This document shows positions 34,216 through 46,009 of a stretch of DNA of 64,000 nucleotides, piece by piece (position 1 is the stretch's first letter; each line of letters opens with the position of its first letter). Where the stretch lies: NCBI GenBank assembly GCA_036936605.1, contig JAUPFV010000002.1, forward strand, positions 339,266,654 to 339,330,653, read 5' to 3'. A program made the translations under genes and the position numbers. Source of the DNA: Limnanthes douglasii subsp. nivea (Eukaryota; Streptophyta; Magnoliopsida; Brassicales; Limnanthaceae). The notes beneath the pieces are model-generated. The model was not told where the DNA came from, did no database searches, and worked only from the letters and a program-made list of their open reading frames with translations.

Positions 34216-34371
34216 AAAATTAGAGAAATTAGCCTTTGAATTAGTAATCGTTGCGCGGAAAATGAGACTTATTTTCAGGCCCATTCCATCATCATACGAA
34301 TATCGTTTCCATCAAAAAATATGTTACAAAAGCCTAATGTATCAGGTAGAATGACTAAATGATCGGTTGAA

Positions 34372-34956
34372 TTGGAAGATTTCCATGTCGAATTTGAGCC
34401 TAGAACCGCTATCAAAGCACAAGCCTTAGCATATTTTTTAGTTGAGTTTCATTGCAAACGATCGGATATGGAGGTTGATGAAGAAAACTTTGGAGCAGAA
34501 TGGACAGTCCAAACAGATGGGGGTTTCAACTTGTCAGGCTGTGGAGCGGGAGTATAGTTAGTTTTCCCGGAAGGAATTTTCATCTTTCAAGCTATCCGCT
34601 TTGGATTTAAGGAATCAAATAATGAGGTCGATTACAAAGTTGCTTTAACATGGTTAAAACTTGCTAAAATATGTGGGGCAACAATAGTAAGGTTGGTAAG
34701 TGACTCAAAACTCCTCATAAACCATGCATCTGGTCAACCCGAGGCAAGAAACAATCATTTAGTGAAGTATTTGAGGGCGCTAAGGGCCTTAATATTTTAT
34801 TTTGAAAGTATCAGATACGAGCATGTTCATAGGGCTGGAAATGTAGTAATTTATTCTTTAGCAAATGATTCTTATTCTGAGGAATATCCCTCGATTATCA
34901 CACTAGAAAATCCTTCGATAATAAGGCGATCTGAGTCAATCGAAGGGTCTTTTTAA
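34372..34956 (+). pseudogene. Second (archaeal-type) RNase H of the Tat element
   Basis: After a linker (HVEFEPRTAIKAQALAYFLV) comes WTVQTDGGFNLSGCGAGV, holding the first catalytic Asp, interrupted by a stop at 34555-34557. Next are FGFKESNNEVDYKVALTWLK (Glu region), RLVSDSKLLINHASG (Asp) and EHVHRAGNVVIYSLAND near the C-terminus. An extra RNase H between the gypsy RNase H and the integrase is diagnostic of the Tat lineage among plant Ty3/gypsy elements. Confidence 0.85.
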
Positions 34957-35159
34957 GCTTTCCAAATTTCTACAAGCACATCAAAACATTAAAGGAATGA
35001 GATTTAGGATTTTTTGGTAAATGATGTGTTACCGGTTGACAAGGTGATGACCAAAAGAATATGGTTTAAGCCCTATGATTATATTGTCCTTGGAGATATG
35101 TTACATAAAAAATCTTATAGTCGGCCTTTACTCTGATGTTTAGCAGAAAATGAATCACA

Positions 35160-36218
35160 AATGATATTTTTCAGAACTACAAGATGGGGAAGGATCGGCA
35201 CATTGCGAGTATAAAAAGTTGATATGAAGAGTTCTTCTTGCAGGGTACTAACGAGCTACACTCTCTGCAGATGCCAACGAATTAGTTCAAAAATACGACA
35301 CCTGTCAAATATTTGCTAGCACAATCCATACGCCAGGTGTGCCTCTTGAAAAATATCTGAATCATTATTATTTGACCGATGGGGAATTAAGTTGGTCAGA
35401 CATTACCAATGGCATCAGGAGGACGATATATGATAATCGTCGCAGTGGACTGTTTCTCCAAGTGGGTGGAAGTTTAACCATTAGCAGGAAAGAGAGCTAA
35501 AGATGTGATCATAATTATCGTTTTTATTATCTGTTATTGTTTTGGGGTTCTGCGGAAAATAACGATGGACAATGGGCCACAATTTGATAACAAATAAACG
35601 AAACATTTTTGTGCTTCCAAAGGGATACAACAGTTCTTCTCGGCACTTTTCCATCCCCAAGTGAATGGTCAAGTTGAGGTTACCAACCGAACAATTCTGG
35701 ATGATTTGAAAAAGAATTCGGAGAGGCAAGGATGAAAAATTACCAGATTATCTAAAAACATTTTATGGGCATACATAACTACTCCCCACAATACAAGAAT
35801 CACCATTTGCATTGGTTTATCAGATGAATTGAGTGGTTCCATCTAAAGTAATATTCCCCTCGTATAGGCTCAACGAATGTTCCAAAGAGGCAAATGATAA
35901 AAGAAATTGCACAAAGTTAGATTTGATAGAAGAAAAAAGAAGAAGGGCACCACTAAATTCTTTACACTATCATACTTTGATGAGAATTCGATACATTTCC
36001 AAGGTCAGGAGACACGGATTTAAAGTAGGGAATACGGTGTTGAGAAAGGTATTTCTTCATATAAAAATAAAATGGTTTGGCAAGTTAGGTCCTAATTGGG
36101 AAGGTCCATAGACAGTAACAACGAAATTTAAGTTGGGAACACATCAACTCAAAAACGAGGAAGAAAGAGATCTCCCTCATCCATAGAATACTGAGCATCT
36201 CAAATTATATTTGGAATG
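35160..36218 (+). pseudogene. Tat integrase
   Basis: The zinc-binding N-terminus is recognisable near 35260-35330 (ADANELVQKYDTCQIFASTI). The core follows with frameshifts: TMDNGPQFDN around 35565-35595 marks the second catalytic Asp, and FSALFHPQVNGQVEVTNRTI near 35640-35695 the segment with the catalytic Glu. The C-terminal part at 35833-36111 ends with KWFGKLGPNWEGP, then GTHQLKNEEERDLPHP and EHLKLYLE. This GKLGPNWEGP ending is typical of plant gypsy integrases without a chromodomain. Confidence 0.87.
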
Positions 36219-36391
36219 AATATGTAAAGTTGTAAATATTTTCTTTGAGAACTTATGTAAGTAATGGTGGCATAATCTTTTATACCCTAGTGTCGAAGGG
36301 AGGTTTTAATGAGGTTCCCTAATAGTCGACTTATTAATAATATATATTTTCCATATTAAAAGAACTTTTACAATTCAATTTGGATTGAATA

Positions 36392-36960
36392 ATAATGTTC
36401 ATTTTTTTGAACCAGAAGGGTCTCTGAACGAATGTTAGATGACAAATGTTCATATTTTTGAACTAGAAGGGTCTCCCAACAAATGTTGGATGACAGTGTT
36501 CATCCTTTTGAACTAGAAGGGTCTTCCAACGAATGTTGGATGACAATGTTCATCATTTAAACTAGAAGGATTTTCCAACCAATGTTGGTCCCATAATGTT
36601 TTATCTTTTTTTAGACTGGAATGGTCTCCGAACAAATGTTGGTAAACAACTTATGTTTTATACAAGTTAAGTGTAAAGCATTTCCATGAGAAAACTTTGA
36701 AGGAAATTGTGAGTATTTTATAAAAAGTAGGTATAAGATATTTTCATATAAAATTTTGGAAGAGAAATATGAGTAGTTCTATAAAGGTTGAGTATAAAAC
36801 AATTTAAGGAGAAAACTTTGAAGGAATTTTTGAATATTTTATAAAATTTAATTATATAGTATTTTTATATGAAAATTTTTAGAAGGAAAACGGAGTATTT
36901 TACAAAACTTAAGTAAAAAATATTTTCATATGAAAAAGTTGGGAGAATAAACTTAAAACT
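36392..36960 (+). repeat. Two tandem-repeat families in the Tat 3' region
   Basis: From about 36392 to 36655 there are about five units of some 50 bp containing gttcat, gaactagaagggtct and caaatgttggatgaca. From about 36655 to 36960 a different imperfect array of about five units of some 60 bp contains gagaaaactttgaagga, attttataaa and gtataa. Such short arrays between integrase and the 3' LTR are common in Tat-lineage elements. Confidence 0.75.
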
Positions 36961-37149
36961 ACAAAAATGTGAGGCATAGTATGTAACCAAAAAACTTTTT
37001 CGTTAAAAACTTGTACAATACATAATGTGTTACACAAATACACAAGTTCAGCAAAAGTACAACTATGGCATAATTAGTTCGCAAGTGTTACACAAAAAAC
37101 TAAAGTTCAATACGAAAAGTAATATACCCCGACCTTACTCTGAAGGGGT

Positions 37150-39540
37150 ACCTTATTGACTATCTTATGAGGATTTGGCACCGAAGAAAAAACTATCCAA
37201 GTTACTGGTACGCTTTTTATCCTCCAAAGAAACTCGTAGCGGGAGATGTTTTTCTATAACGCAACCCTAAAGGCTTCCCAACTTCATGCATCTCTAATAC
37301 TAAAGCTGACTTGATGTTAGCATCCCTTTTCTCTAAACAAAAGACACAATTAGCAACGTATTTATCAAAACATTTGTTCTTATAATTCTCAGAGTATTTT
37401 TTAACAATTATTTTTCAGCGGAAAGCTTCTCAATCTTCTTAACATATTTCTCAAAGTGTTTTTTGGTCTGATCAAAAGAATCAAAGAGACTGTCGAATAT
37501 AGTGTTCTATTCTGTTCGATATCTTTAGTGATAAATCGTTTCCTCTCGTCGTCAAACTTTTATTTTTCCTTGGACAGAATGTAATATTTTCCAACTCCTC
37601 AGTGGATATTTTATTCTCACGGGAAAGTTTATCCTCTAACCTCTTCACTTCAGATCTTTTTTGGATGACTTTGTTTTCGTAGCTATATTTACGGTTCGCC
37701 TTCCTTTCGAGGAGAGCAACAGCATGAAACAACCTCTTGAGCTCATTCGCCATGAAATCAATCTCATAAACGTTAAAGTAGGCTGAGGCAGGGGAAACAT
37801 TCTCTCTATCCTCTCGAAGTTCTTCCTGGTTTCCTTGGTTAGAAACTTTCCTTCTTGGTCAGTTGCATATTTCTCATTCTCTTTGGATTTTTCAACGTCC
37901 TGATGAATATGAGCCCTAGCTCTAGTGGGAAGGAAAAATAGGTTATCCAAGCATTCTAACCGCTTAAGCACTACATTTTCCGGGGGATGTGGGGAACCAT
38001 GAGTTCCTTCAGTGATTTTTCTTGACATGAATCCAACCTCCAAAGATGGCTTCTAACCAAATTTGAAGAAGTAAATAATTCATGGAACTTATAATTCCAA
38101 TTGCTACCGACCTAATATCTTATTTGGGAAAATATTTTACTTGCTGGTCCATAAAGGTTTTAGAGATCCCCTTCATAGCTGTTCCCAAGGAAATATCTTA
38201 GAATGAATTATTTGAACAAATTGTATAAAAATATATATGAAGATAAGTACCTCGTCCAGTCCATTTTAAATTTAACCGACGGGAACCTCATCAGAATGCA
38301 CAAAACCAATCTCCCACAGCCCGGAAACAAAAATAAATTGTTGTTTCCATTTGTTATGAGCTTCTAAGAAATATTTTATAACTTTATATTTTCTTCCAAG
38401 ACTTAAAGAGGAAAAATGGAAGTGAGAGTTCTTAGCTAAACTTGAAATTCTGACGAGCTCTTCCATTGAAAATCCGATGTGAGCAATTCTGGAAGCCATA
38501 ATACACGCCATGAAGGTAAACATGTTTTAAGGTGAACATTTTCTACCAAGGAAAGATCAAGTTAGAGGCAGAGACCCCAAATCATGATTTATGTATAGAC
38601 AATCAACTCGTGATCACGAATAGACAGTGGTGTTTCCTCAACCGCAGGAAACCGAATTGAGATATTTCTAGAAATCCGCCACCGATCTCTTATCTTATAT
38701 TTCTCGGATAAATGAAAGTATTGGTACTTTATTTTATGAAATGCAAGTAAGCGTTTGGCTTCAACTAAACGAATGTTACATCCTAAGATAACTTTTATAT
38801 TCGAAAGGTAACTCTGAAAGACCTTTTTTTTCTTTTTCTTGGAAGCTTCTGCTTAATAAGCATGATATGTGCTCATAATTTCAAAGGGAGGAGTTTAAGA
38901 TTCGGGAGCTAGTTTAGAAGATCCGGAGGGGGGAATTAATGCATCACTAGCTTGAATAAGCTTCAACATGGACCATATAATTTCCTTCTTGATCACTATC
39001 TAACTCGTCAATCAAGTTTTTCTCTTCAATTTCTGGGATGAATTTCTAGACTTTGCCTGATAAAACATTTTTTGAAGTATGCTTTCGAAGACTGACCTCA
39101 GGGGTGGTTTGAGGTGTACCTTGTGGAGTGATATGGGGGGAGTCACAACAGAAGATGTGAGTTTAATTTTATGGACTATTTAGTCAGTCCAAGAGATTTC
39201 TTTCTCTTAGGTCGATCTCCATTGCTTGTTTCTGCAAATTGTTCTTTGTCACCACGCATCGAAAGAAACAGAGAAGGCTTGCGAATGTTTTTAAAATAAG
39301 AAAAGTCACCCTTGTTGTATCCCAACAAGATTAACTGGGGGATGGGCAGTAAGTGGGACATATGAAACATGGTTACCTGCAGTCCCTGCTAGGTCAAAAA
39401 ATGTCCGGAGAGGAGACCAATTATTATAAAATGTTGTTTGAAAAATCTCTAAATGAGTTGGTTCCTCTTTGATACTAGCAGATTTTCGTTCTACAGCCTT
39501 GTTTGAGATATTGAACAACCTCGAGACTTGTATCTTTCAA
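37150..39540 (-). pseudogene. Antisense ORF of the Tat element (gypsy-associated plant protein, Transposase_28-like)
   Basis: Minus-strand coding pieces lie between the 3' repeats and the LTR, against the direction of gag-pol: 39306-39518, 39176-39370, 38272-38523, 37645-38043 and 37481-37753. The segment EAHNKWKQQFIFVSGLWEIG resembles the K-x-W-K-x-x-F-F-F-V signature of the plant protein family annotated as putative gypsy-type transposon (PF04195, from memory). Downstream pieces are Lys/Glu-rich and probably coiled coil (KRLEDKLSRENKISTEELEN; HFEKYVKKIEKLSAEK further on). Antisense genes at this position are known in Tat elements such as Grande; their function is not established. Several frames are broken. 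Confidence 0.65.
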
Positions 39541-40045
39541 GATCGACAAACTCTTTAGGCATGAAAGTTCAGAAAAAAAGTTTAGTGAGACGAGATGCTT
39601 ATCTATCTAAAATAATATTTTTGTAATTTCTTCTGAGTTGGGTGAATATGTGCAACCCTGAAATTGTGAATGAAGACAAGTACTTATAGGAAGAATATGG
39701 GATTTTAAAGGTGTGAGGGTCCAAATAAGTTGAACAATTGTTTTTTTATTAACGGTTACTTTAGTGGTCATTCGACGCGTATAAGTATTGGGAAGTGTGA
39801 AAGTGTCTTTGACATGTCACTTTCTTCACAAACTATCCTATAAGGCATGTTGGTATGCAATAAGGAATAATCAACAAGAGGTAAATAATGAAAACATCAA
39901 CCTAAAATATTTCTGACACGTTAACAAGTAGAAGTGCGCATTCCAATTGAAGTAAATTATGGGTGAAAATGAAGTCATTATTGATAAAGGTAAAGTCATG
40001 AATTTGAAGAAACACCTATGATAAAATTATCCAATAAGAACTTTA

Positions 40046-40446
40046 TGAATTAGTCATTCTTTAAATATCTTCTACAAAGAATGGGGGGCTACTGATAAGG
40101 GGAGAAAAATATGATGATGATTAGGCTAAATGTAATTAGAAAATGGGTTAATTCCATGTAATTAAACGTCAAGGACTAAACTAAAACACGTACAAGGGTT
40201 GAGGGGGTCATATGTAATAACTAGTGGGCATGTTTATAGTTAGCAGAGGAGTGAGGTGAGAATATCGACTTGAGATAAAGAAAGCAGTATAAAAGCTTGG
40301 AGTCACAAACATCAACAGGAAAAAAGTCTGATAAGGAAGTCTTTGTGAAGATATTTGAACAAGACTGAAGGGGCTCGAGAGGAATAAAATAGTGTCTTTA
40401 TGAATTAGTTTTTGTTCAAATATCTTCACAACGAATGGAGGGCTAC
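40046..40446 (+). repeat. Duplicated 3' internal end, polypurine tracts and partial LTR of the Tat composite
   Basis: The end of the internal region occurs twice. At 40046-40092 it ends aatggggggctac before TGATAAGGGGAG. At about 40400-40446 it ends gaatggagggctac before TAATATGGGGAG. Between them lie the first 183 bp of an LTR (40093 to about 40275), cut off after cgacttgaga, then about 125 bp of other internal sequence. This is the footprint expected if two tandem internal copies lost most of the second copy. Confidence 0.85.
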
Positions 40447-40877
40447 TAATATGGGGAGAAAAATATGATGAGGATTAGGGCCATTAGGCTAAATGTAATT
40501 AACAAAAGGGTCAATTCCATCTAATTAAATGTCAATGACTAAACTAAAGCACATATAAGGGTTGAGAGGGTCATTTGTAATAACTAATGGGTATGTTTAT
40601 AGTTAATAGAGGAGTGATGTGAGAATATCCACTTGAGACGGGGTAAATGTGTAATTTCAGAACCTACATTATGTACTATATAAATGACATTCCTTTTTTG
40701 GAGAAAGGGCCAATGATTAGATAATTATTAATTCATTTTTTCATTTTGTCTCTTTATTTATTACTGTTTCAATCTCTTTTGATAGAAATATCATCACACG
40801 AACATTTCTGTGACATATACTCGAAGACAAACATTGTTTTAACGTGATAAATTACTAAGAAATATCTGATTTCATCA
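40447..40877 (+). repeat. Outer right LTR of the Tat composite
   Basis: 431 bp from TAATATGGGGAG to TTTCATCA, followed by the right target duplication GATAC. It pairs with 29448-29871. Confidence 0.9.
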
Positions 40878-40882
40878 GATAC

Positions 40883-41800
40883 CTTATTGCAATATGGGAG
40901 ATTAGTCAAGATATATTTCTTGTCATCCATAACAAAGAAAAAAAAGATTACCATTTTAGAATGTAATTTTGTATAATGTCAAAATATTACTAATACTGAA
41001 ATGCTTATATAATTTATGAGAAATGATGATATTCATCATCAACACTCTTCTTACATTTGGTAGTAATTCACCTAGACATATACGTTTCTCTCAAAAAAAT
41101 CGTAAGTCTTCGTAGAAAAAGAATCTAACTAATAACATACTTGAAGAAGACTACTTCTTTCTCGTGTTAATGTAATGGGGTCTTTACCCTATCTTTTATA
41201 TTATAACCGGAGGAATCGATGTAGTCATAATAATAATCAATGACGTTTATCTTCACAACCTCACCAAGTAAACTATTAAGATATGTTATTTTTTCGTTCT
41301 AGTTGGTTTCGCCAAAACTAATATTAGTGAGGAATTACTTGGGGATATATTATCAATCCCAAAAAAATTAAAAATACTTACAAGTAGTGTTAAATAAGTT
41401 GTTTACTTCTAGGGGTTTTGTCGAACGATGATTCTAATAATAAAGAAAGATTCACCACTTGCATAAATGCACTAGGATATAGAGTACCATAAGGGGCATT
41501 GGTAATTATATCATTGTTATGAAAATTATTGTCTTAGCAAAGAACATCGAGACTCACACTACTGAAGAAAATGGAAAATCAAGATGCAATAGATGAGAAT
41601 CAAAGTTTGTAAATAAAATATGAAGTAAAAGATAGAATCTTTAGTGAGTGAAAATGCAAAAATAAAAGTTAAAATAAAGCTTGGATAGAGAAACAATGAC
41701 AAATCAAGCAAAAAATTCCTTAATTCTTTATGGATAAAATATCCGAGATTAAATAATACATATTTTTGATCATTCATTCATTCTCTCACGAATATTAGAG
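40883..41800 (-). other. Continuation of the interrupted unidentified coding unit
   Basis: Minus-strand ORFs begin MDDKKYILTNLPYCNK (start near 40930) and MNDQKYVLFNLGYFIHKE (start 41777). The two N-termini are similar, suggesting a diverged duplication of one first exon. The family is unknown to me. The Tat target duplication falls directly after LPYCNK, so insertion split this unit from 28622-29442. Confidence 0.35.
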
Positions 41801-41899
41801 GCTACTGATAGTAGAAATTATCTCATCGATTAGATCCGATCCATCAAAAACTTAAAACTCATTTGATAAATCCTTAAAATTTCAAAGCATATTCGACTA

Positions 41900-44404
41900 A
41901 ATATATTGAGAGATTAAAATAAAATAAAATAAATATTATCTTTGGAAAGCATAACTAATTCATCAAAGAGACTTGCCTTATTGTGAGAGTGTATAGTAAT
42001 TCTTAAACAGGTTAAAGGTAGATGTTTTATCTTTTTTTCGTTTATAATATGGCCTGAAATATTTTGATAATGTTTTATGATTTTTCCTAGTCTATTTATA
42101 CTTAAAGTAGTGCCATTTGTGAAGATAATAAAATCATCAACAAATGCTAAACAGTATACTATAATATTACCCGCAGTTTTATATCTCATTTATCTTTTAG
42201 ATTTGAAGAGGTTTTTTAGACCTCTAATTAAGTAATCCTCTGCATAAAAGACTTGGGGATATAAAATCTCACTATTTAAGACCATTAGAAGACTTGAAGA
42301 ACCATTTGAGTTATCAATTAATTATAATATAAAACCTTATTGAAGTAATACTCTTAGCTATTATGTCGAGAAACAATTAATTAAACCCAAACAATTCCAT
42401 AACTTTAAGTATAAAGTTGATAGAAAGCCTATCTAAGGCTTTTGACACATCAACCTTGATTAGAATTTTGTCCTCTTTAACTTTTCTATTTATTTTATGG
42501 GTAATCTTTTGTGGAGGGATGATGCTGTCATAGTAGTTTCTTCCATGAGCAAAACCTCATTGTTCTTCAGAAATTATCTTAAGAAGAACAAGGGATATTC
42601 AATTATTTAGGATTTTAGAAACAATTCTTTTTAAAAATGTAGAATGACTAATAGGCCTATAATATTTCAATGTTTGAGGGGACTTAGTCTTAGGTTTTAA
42701 AGCTAATATATGTAGCAAAGATGTCATTACTTATCATTAAAACCATATATTCTAGCAACATTACTTGGGTTGAGCCCTTTGATTTTATTATGAATTTCTT
42801 CTTGGTATGTAACTTCATAAGCACTCTATATTATCTTCATCATTGTCAATATTGGGGATAATATGTTGTGGCTCTAGAACATTCAGTGAATTTAAAGTAA
42901 TTGACTGTTGAAGTTCCAAGTGGAGATTGATCTTCAATCCATTGGTTGTCTTAAGAAATTCTTTCTAGTCTCTTCTTCCTTATTTTTCTTTTAACATACT
43001 TACAAAAGTTTGCAGTATCTTTGTCTCTATCTTTTAGCCAGTTTGTGTTGTATTTTTGTTTCCCAAAAGTCTCCTCTCTAGCCAGATGTCGTAGATGCAT
43101 AACCTACACCTAAGAGATGTAAATTTTACTTCAATGTTATTTGATTATTATTATTATTATTACATGAATTTAACTTCTTCCCATGCTTGTAATATGAAAT
43201 CAAATACATTACCAATATATTCCAGGTTCCATGTCTTGAGTTTGTGTTTTAAAGTTTTTAGTTTGTTCCTAAAATGAATAATAAAAGGATTAACCATTTC
43301 ATCATTCCAAATTAGCTCCACCATACTAAAGAATTCATGGCGCAATACCCAACTGTTTTATAATTTAAAATCATACATGATTTTATTAGTTCCAATTGAT
43401 ATTATAATGCATATAAGAGAGTGGTAATACCGTGTCTTAACAATGTGTTTGAATTTTCTATTTTTGAAATTAGTTAAACCATATAGTATTTTAAAGATCC
43501 GTGTCGCGTCTATTTTATTTCTATGTTATTGTTCATGTGTACTTAGAACCTGAAAAACCTGGATCTTCAAGTTTGCAATAAGGCATGGCATTTTTAAAAT
43601 CATAAAGACTTTATTGACATAGAGAAGTACATGATAAGTTTTCTTGAGCATTAGAGATAAAGTTTATATCCTCAATCATAAGCCTCTCTATTGAGTTATC
43701 AGCCAAATTTTAAAGATTATTTCAGATATCTATTTTGTGGTTCCCAATACACTTAGCATACACAATGGTGACGATAAAATGTTTTTCCACGAAACTATGT
43801 AATACTTTAACGTGAAGGAATTGGGCGTGGTTCATAATGATTTCAACGACTTAAATCACTAGTCCCTTGATTTTGACTTTAAAACCATGGACTTGGTAAT
43901 ATCTATAGATTTAGTCCATAATTTTGTTTTTATAAATTTAGTCTATTAACTTGGAAAAATCTATAACTTTAATCTATGGTAAGGGGTGTTTTTTTGGATT
44001 CAAGGACTAAACGGATAGATTTTCTGAATTTAATGGACTAAATTTATAGGTTTTACAACTCAATAACTAAATTTATAGATTTTTCCAAGTTGAGGGACCC
44101 TCGCCGATGCTTTTGAATTCGAGAGACTAAATGAAAGAAAACAGGATATTTGATGGACTATTTCCTGATTTAAGCCTCATTTCAACACTAAATTATTCTT
44201 TCAAAATAGCCATTCATTGTTAATGTTGGCATTACTATTCTTAAAACCAAGAATTTTAGTAACCTTTGAAAGTTTTTCTAACACTTATCATTGACTCTTG
44301 AATAACTACAAAGGAAATATTTTCAACTATTTTTAGATATTTGAGTCTTCTTGTGGTTGCTTTGTTTCGAATAGCTCTAACATTCCAATTGAGATTGTTT
44401 ATGG
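41900..44404 (-). pseudogene. L1-type LINE ORF2 (endonuclease and reverse transcriptase)
   Basis: ORF2 nicks target DNA and reverse-transcribes the element RNA. It starts MTINNLNWNVRAI near 44404, the APE-type endonuclease N-terminus, which is split by a MITE at 43848-44176. Then come LKTLKHKLKTWNLEYIGNVF (43200), KQKYNTNWLKDRDKDTANF (about 43045), RT fingers and palm around 42640-42400 (IISEEQ-GFAHGRN, LIKVDVSKALDRLSI), and the catalytic strand AFVDDFIIFTNG near 42130, where F-A-D-D has become F-V-D-D; the Asp pair is kept. Stops are frequent. The C-terminus is not recognisable beyond about 41910. Confidence 0.85.
43848..44176. mobile_element. MITE (Mutator-like) inserted in the LINE endonuclease
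   Basis: 329 bp with terminal inverted repeats (GACTTAAATCACTAGTCCC; opposite end read inward GGCTTAAATCAGGAAATAGT) and a strong internal foldback built on ctaaatttatagatttttcc. The flanks carry an 8-bp exact duplication ATTTCAAC (43840-43847 and 44179-44186), extending to 10 bp with one mismatch. That length suits Mutator-like elements, or hAT if only 8 bp count. LINE endonuclease text resumes on both sides. A relative lies in intron 2 of the MAYVPPHKR-family gene. Confidence 0.78.
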
Positions 44405-44929
44405 TCATTTTGATTTTCCATTAGAGGACCTTGTATACCCTTTAAAGTGTAGGCATTTTATAGAAGTCGAGCCTTTAATAGATTTTGGTTTTGATCTTTT
44501 AACTTCTTTACTAATTATTTTGAATTCATTTCCATCTTCTACATTCTTAAGGATTAGGGGAAGAAGGTAAACTACCAATAAATTTTGGGTTCGGAGAATT
44601 TTGTTCAAGGTTTAAATTTTAAGATTAATTTGTAGCAGAAAAAATAGTATATGAGTCAACGAAATTGAGAGATTCGATAATTTCATATTTTTTAACCTAT
44701 GCATAGATCATATCAAGATTATCTTTTCCATCAACATATATTTGTTTGCAAACTAATTATGCTAGATTAGTTTCAGGATGAGCCACTAAGTAATTTCCTA
44801 CCATTATTGCACTTTTGTTGTGGCCTTCTTGCTCATGTTGTTCCTCAATCTTACTCAAATGAGCAAGTTCTCCATGATTACTTGGTTGTTAAATTCAAGC
44901 TTGTTTATTTGATTATGATTGATTTAATT

Positions 44930-45988
44930 TTTGGCATCCATGTTCTAATTTGATTTATATATTTTCTTAAGACAATTGATTGAATTTGATTGCTCTTTCT
45001 TTCCCGTTCTTCATTTTTTAATAATAATTTTTTGCATTCAGATTGAATATATCCTAAGTGGTATTCAGGACAGTACTTCGGGAAGGCACCATAAAGAATA
45101 TCAATATAACATCTATCATTTTCACCAAAGCCTATCCAGTCTTGGTGAATGAGGTCCTTTGATACATCGAGTTCAATCCAAGCTCTATAATAATTGTGTC
45201 TTGTTTTGTTTTTCTCAGATATTCAGACTTGTAAAAGCTTACCTAAGGCTGATGCAATATTTCTTATGATTTTTTTATTAAACATAAATTCAGGGATACT
45301 TTGAAAGGATATCTGAATCAGAGTAACGGAAGATTTGAACTTGAGATTTAAATATGGACACTATTTCAGCAATTTCATTGAGTGTTCATCCACTAACCAG
45401 ACGTTTCTTCTTTATAGTTTGCATAAATTTTCTTTTATGTCAAATTCTATTAAAACATGTCTAGTGTCCCAAGATGACACATTTACCTTGCCCACAAACT
45501 TGAATGTATCGAATAATTTCTGAAATTTTGATAGCTGAGGTTTACTTTTGAAAAATTTATCCATTATAGTAGATTTCGAAGAACCAAGTAAGGTCTTTTT
45601 GTCTTGTAAAGAGAACTGAAGAGATACATGATCTCTTTTAAGTAGTATCACGATACTATATCTATTGTATCCTCCTTATTGATAGTTTTAGTAACCTATG
45701 CATATGACTTATATTGTAACCTATCTTGTTGAATCTTGTATATCTGATCGATTCGTAGATCTAGATATTGGTTGATGATAATATTTTTTATTTCTTTTGT
45801 TTTCTTACTAATTTCTATTTTTTGGTTTAAGAGAGAGAACTCTTCCTCAACATTTTCTCTCGATTTATCGATAAATAGAGGTCTTTCGGAAGTTTCTTTG
45901 TTTGTTGGTTTGAGTGAAGATGAATGCTTTACTTAAATTGAAGAAGAGTTGTCGATTGAAGTTTTGATGGATCACTTTTTTTCTCCAT
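44930..45988 (-). pseudogene. LINE ORF1 (DUF4283-like) of the second LINE
   Basis: Starts MEKKSDPSKLQSTTLLQFK at 45988. The 5' third is decayed. A DUF4283-like part at 45412-45651 reads FQKLFDTFKFVGKVNVSSWD and TRHVLIEFDIKENLCKL, followed in broken frames by PEFMFNKKIIRNIASALGKL and WIELDVSKDLIHQDWIGFGE. The knuckle region near 45050 (C-x2-Y-x4-Y-x4-C) has lost ligands. The layout parallels ORF1 at 15751-16728, but this copy is older and is followed by ORF2. Confidence 0.8.
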
Positions 45989-46009
45989 GATAGCCATCAA
46001 AATTCTAGC

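Larger units (their letters stand above)
29448..40877 (+). mobile_element. Tat-lineage Ty3/gypsy retrotransposon with duplicated LTRs inside one target duplication
   Basis: An 11.4-kb composite bounded by one 5-bp target duplication GATAC (29443-29447 and 40878-40882). The order is LTR (29448-29871), LTR lacking its first bases (29873-30279), primer site, gag, protease, RT, gypsy-type RNase H, second (archaeal-type) RNase H, integrase, 3' tandem repeats, antisense ORF, polypurine tract, partial LTR (40093 to about 40275), a second copy of the 3' internal end with its own polypurine tract (to 40446), and LTR (40447-40877). Dual RNase H, 3' tandem repeats and an antisense ORF are hallmarks of the Tat lineage. 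All coding modules are broken. The doubled ends are best read as a tandem LTR-internal-LTR array later collapsed by deletions. Confidence 0.9.
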
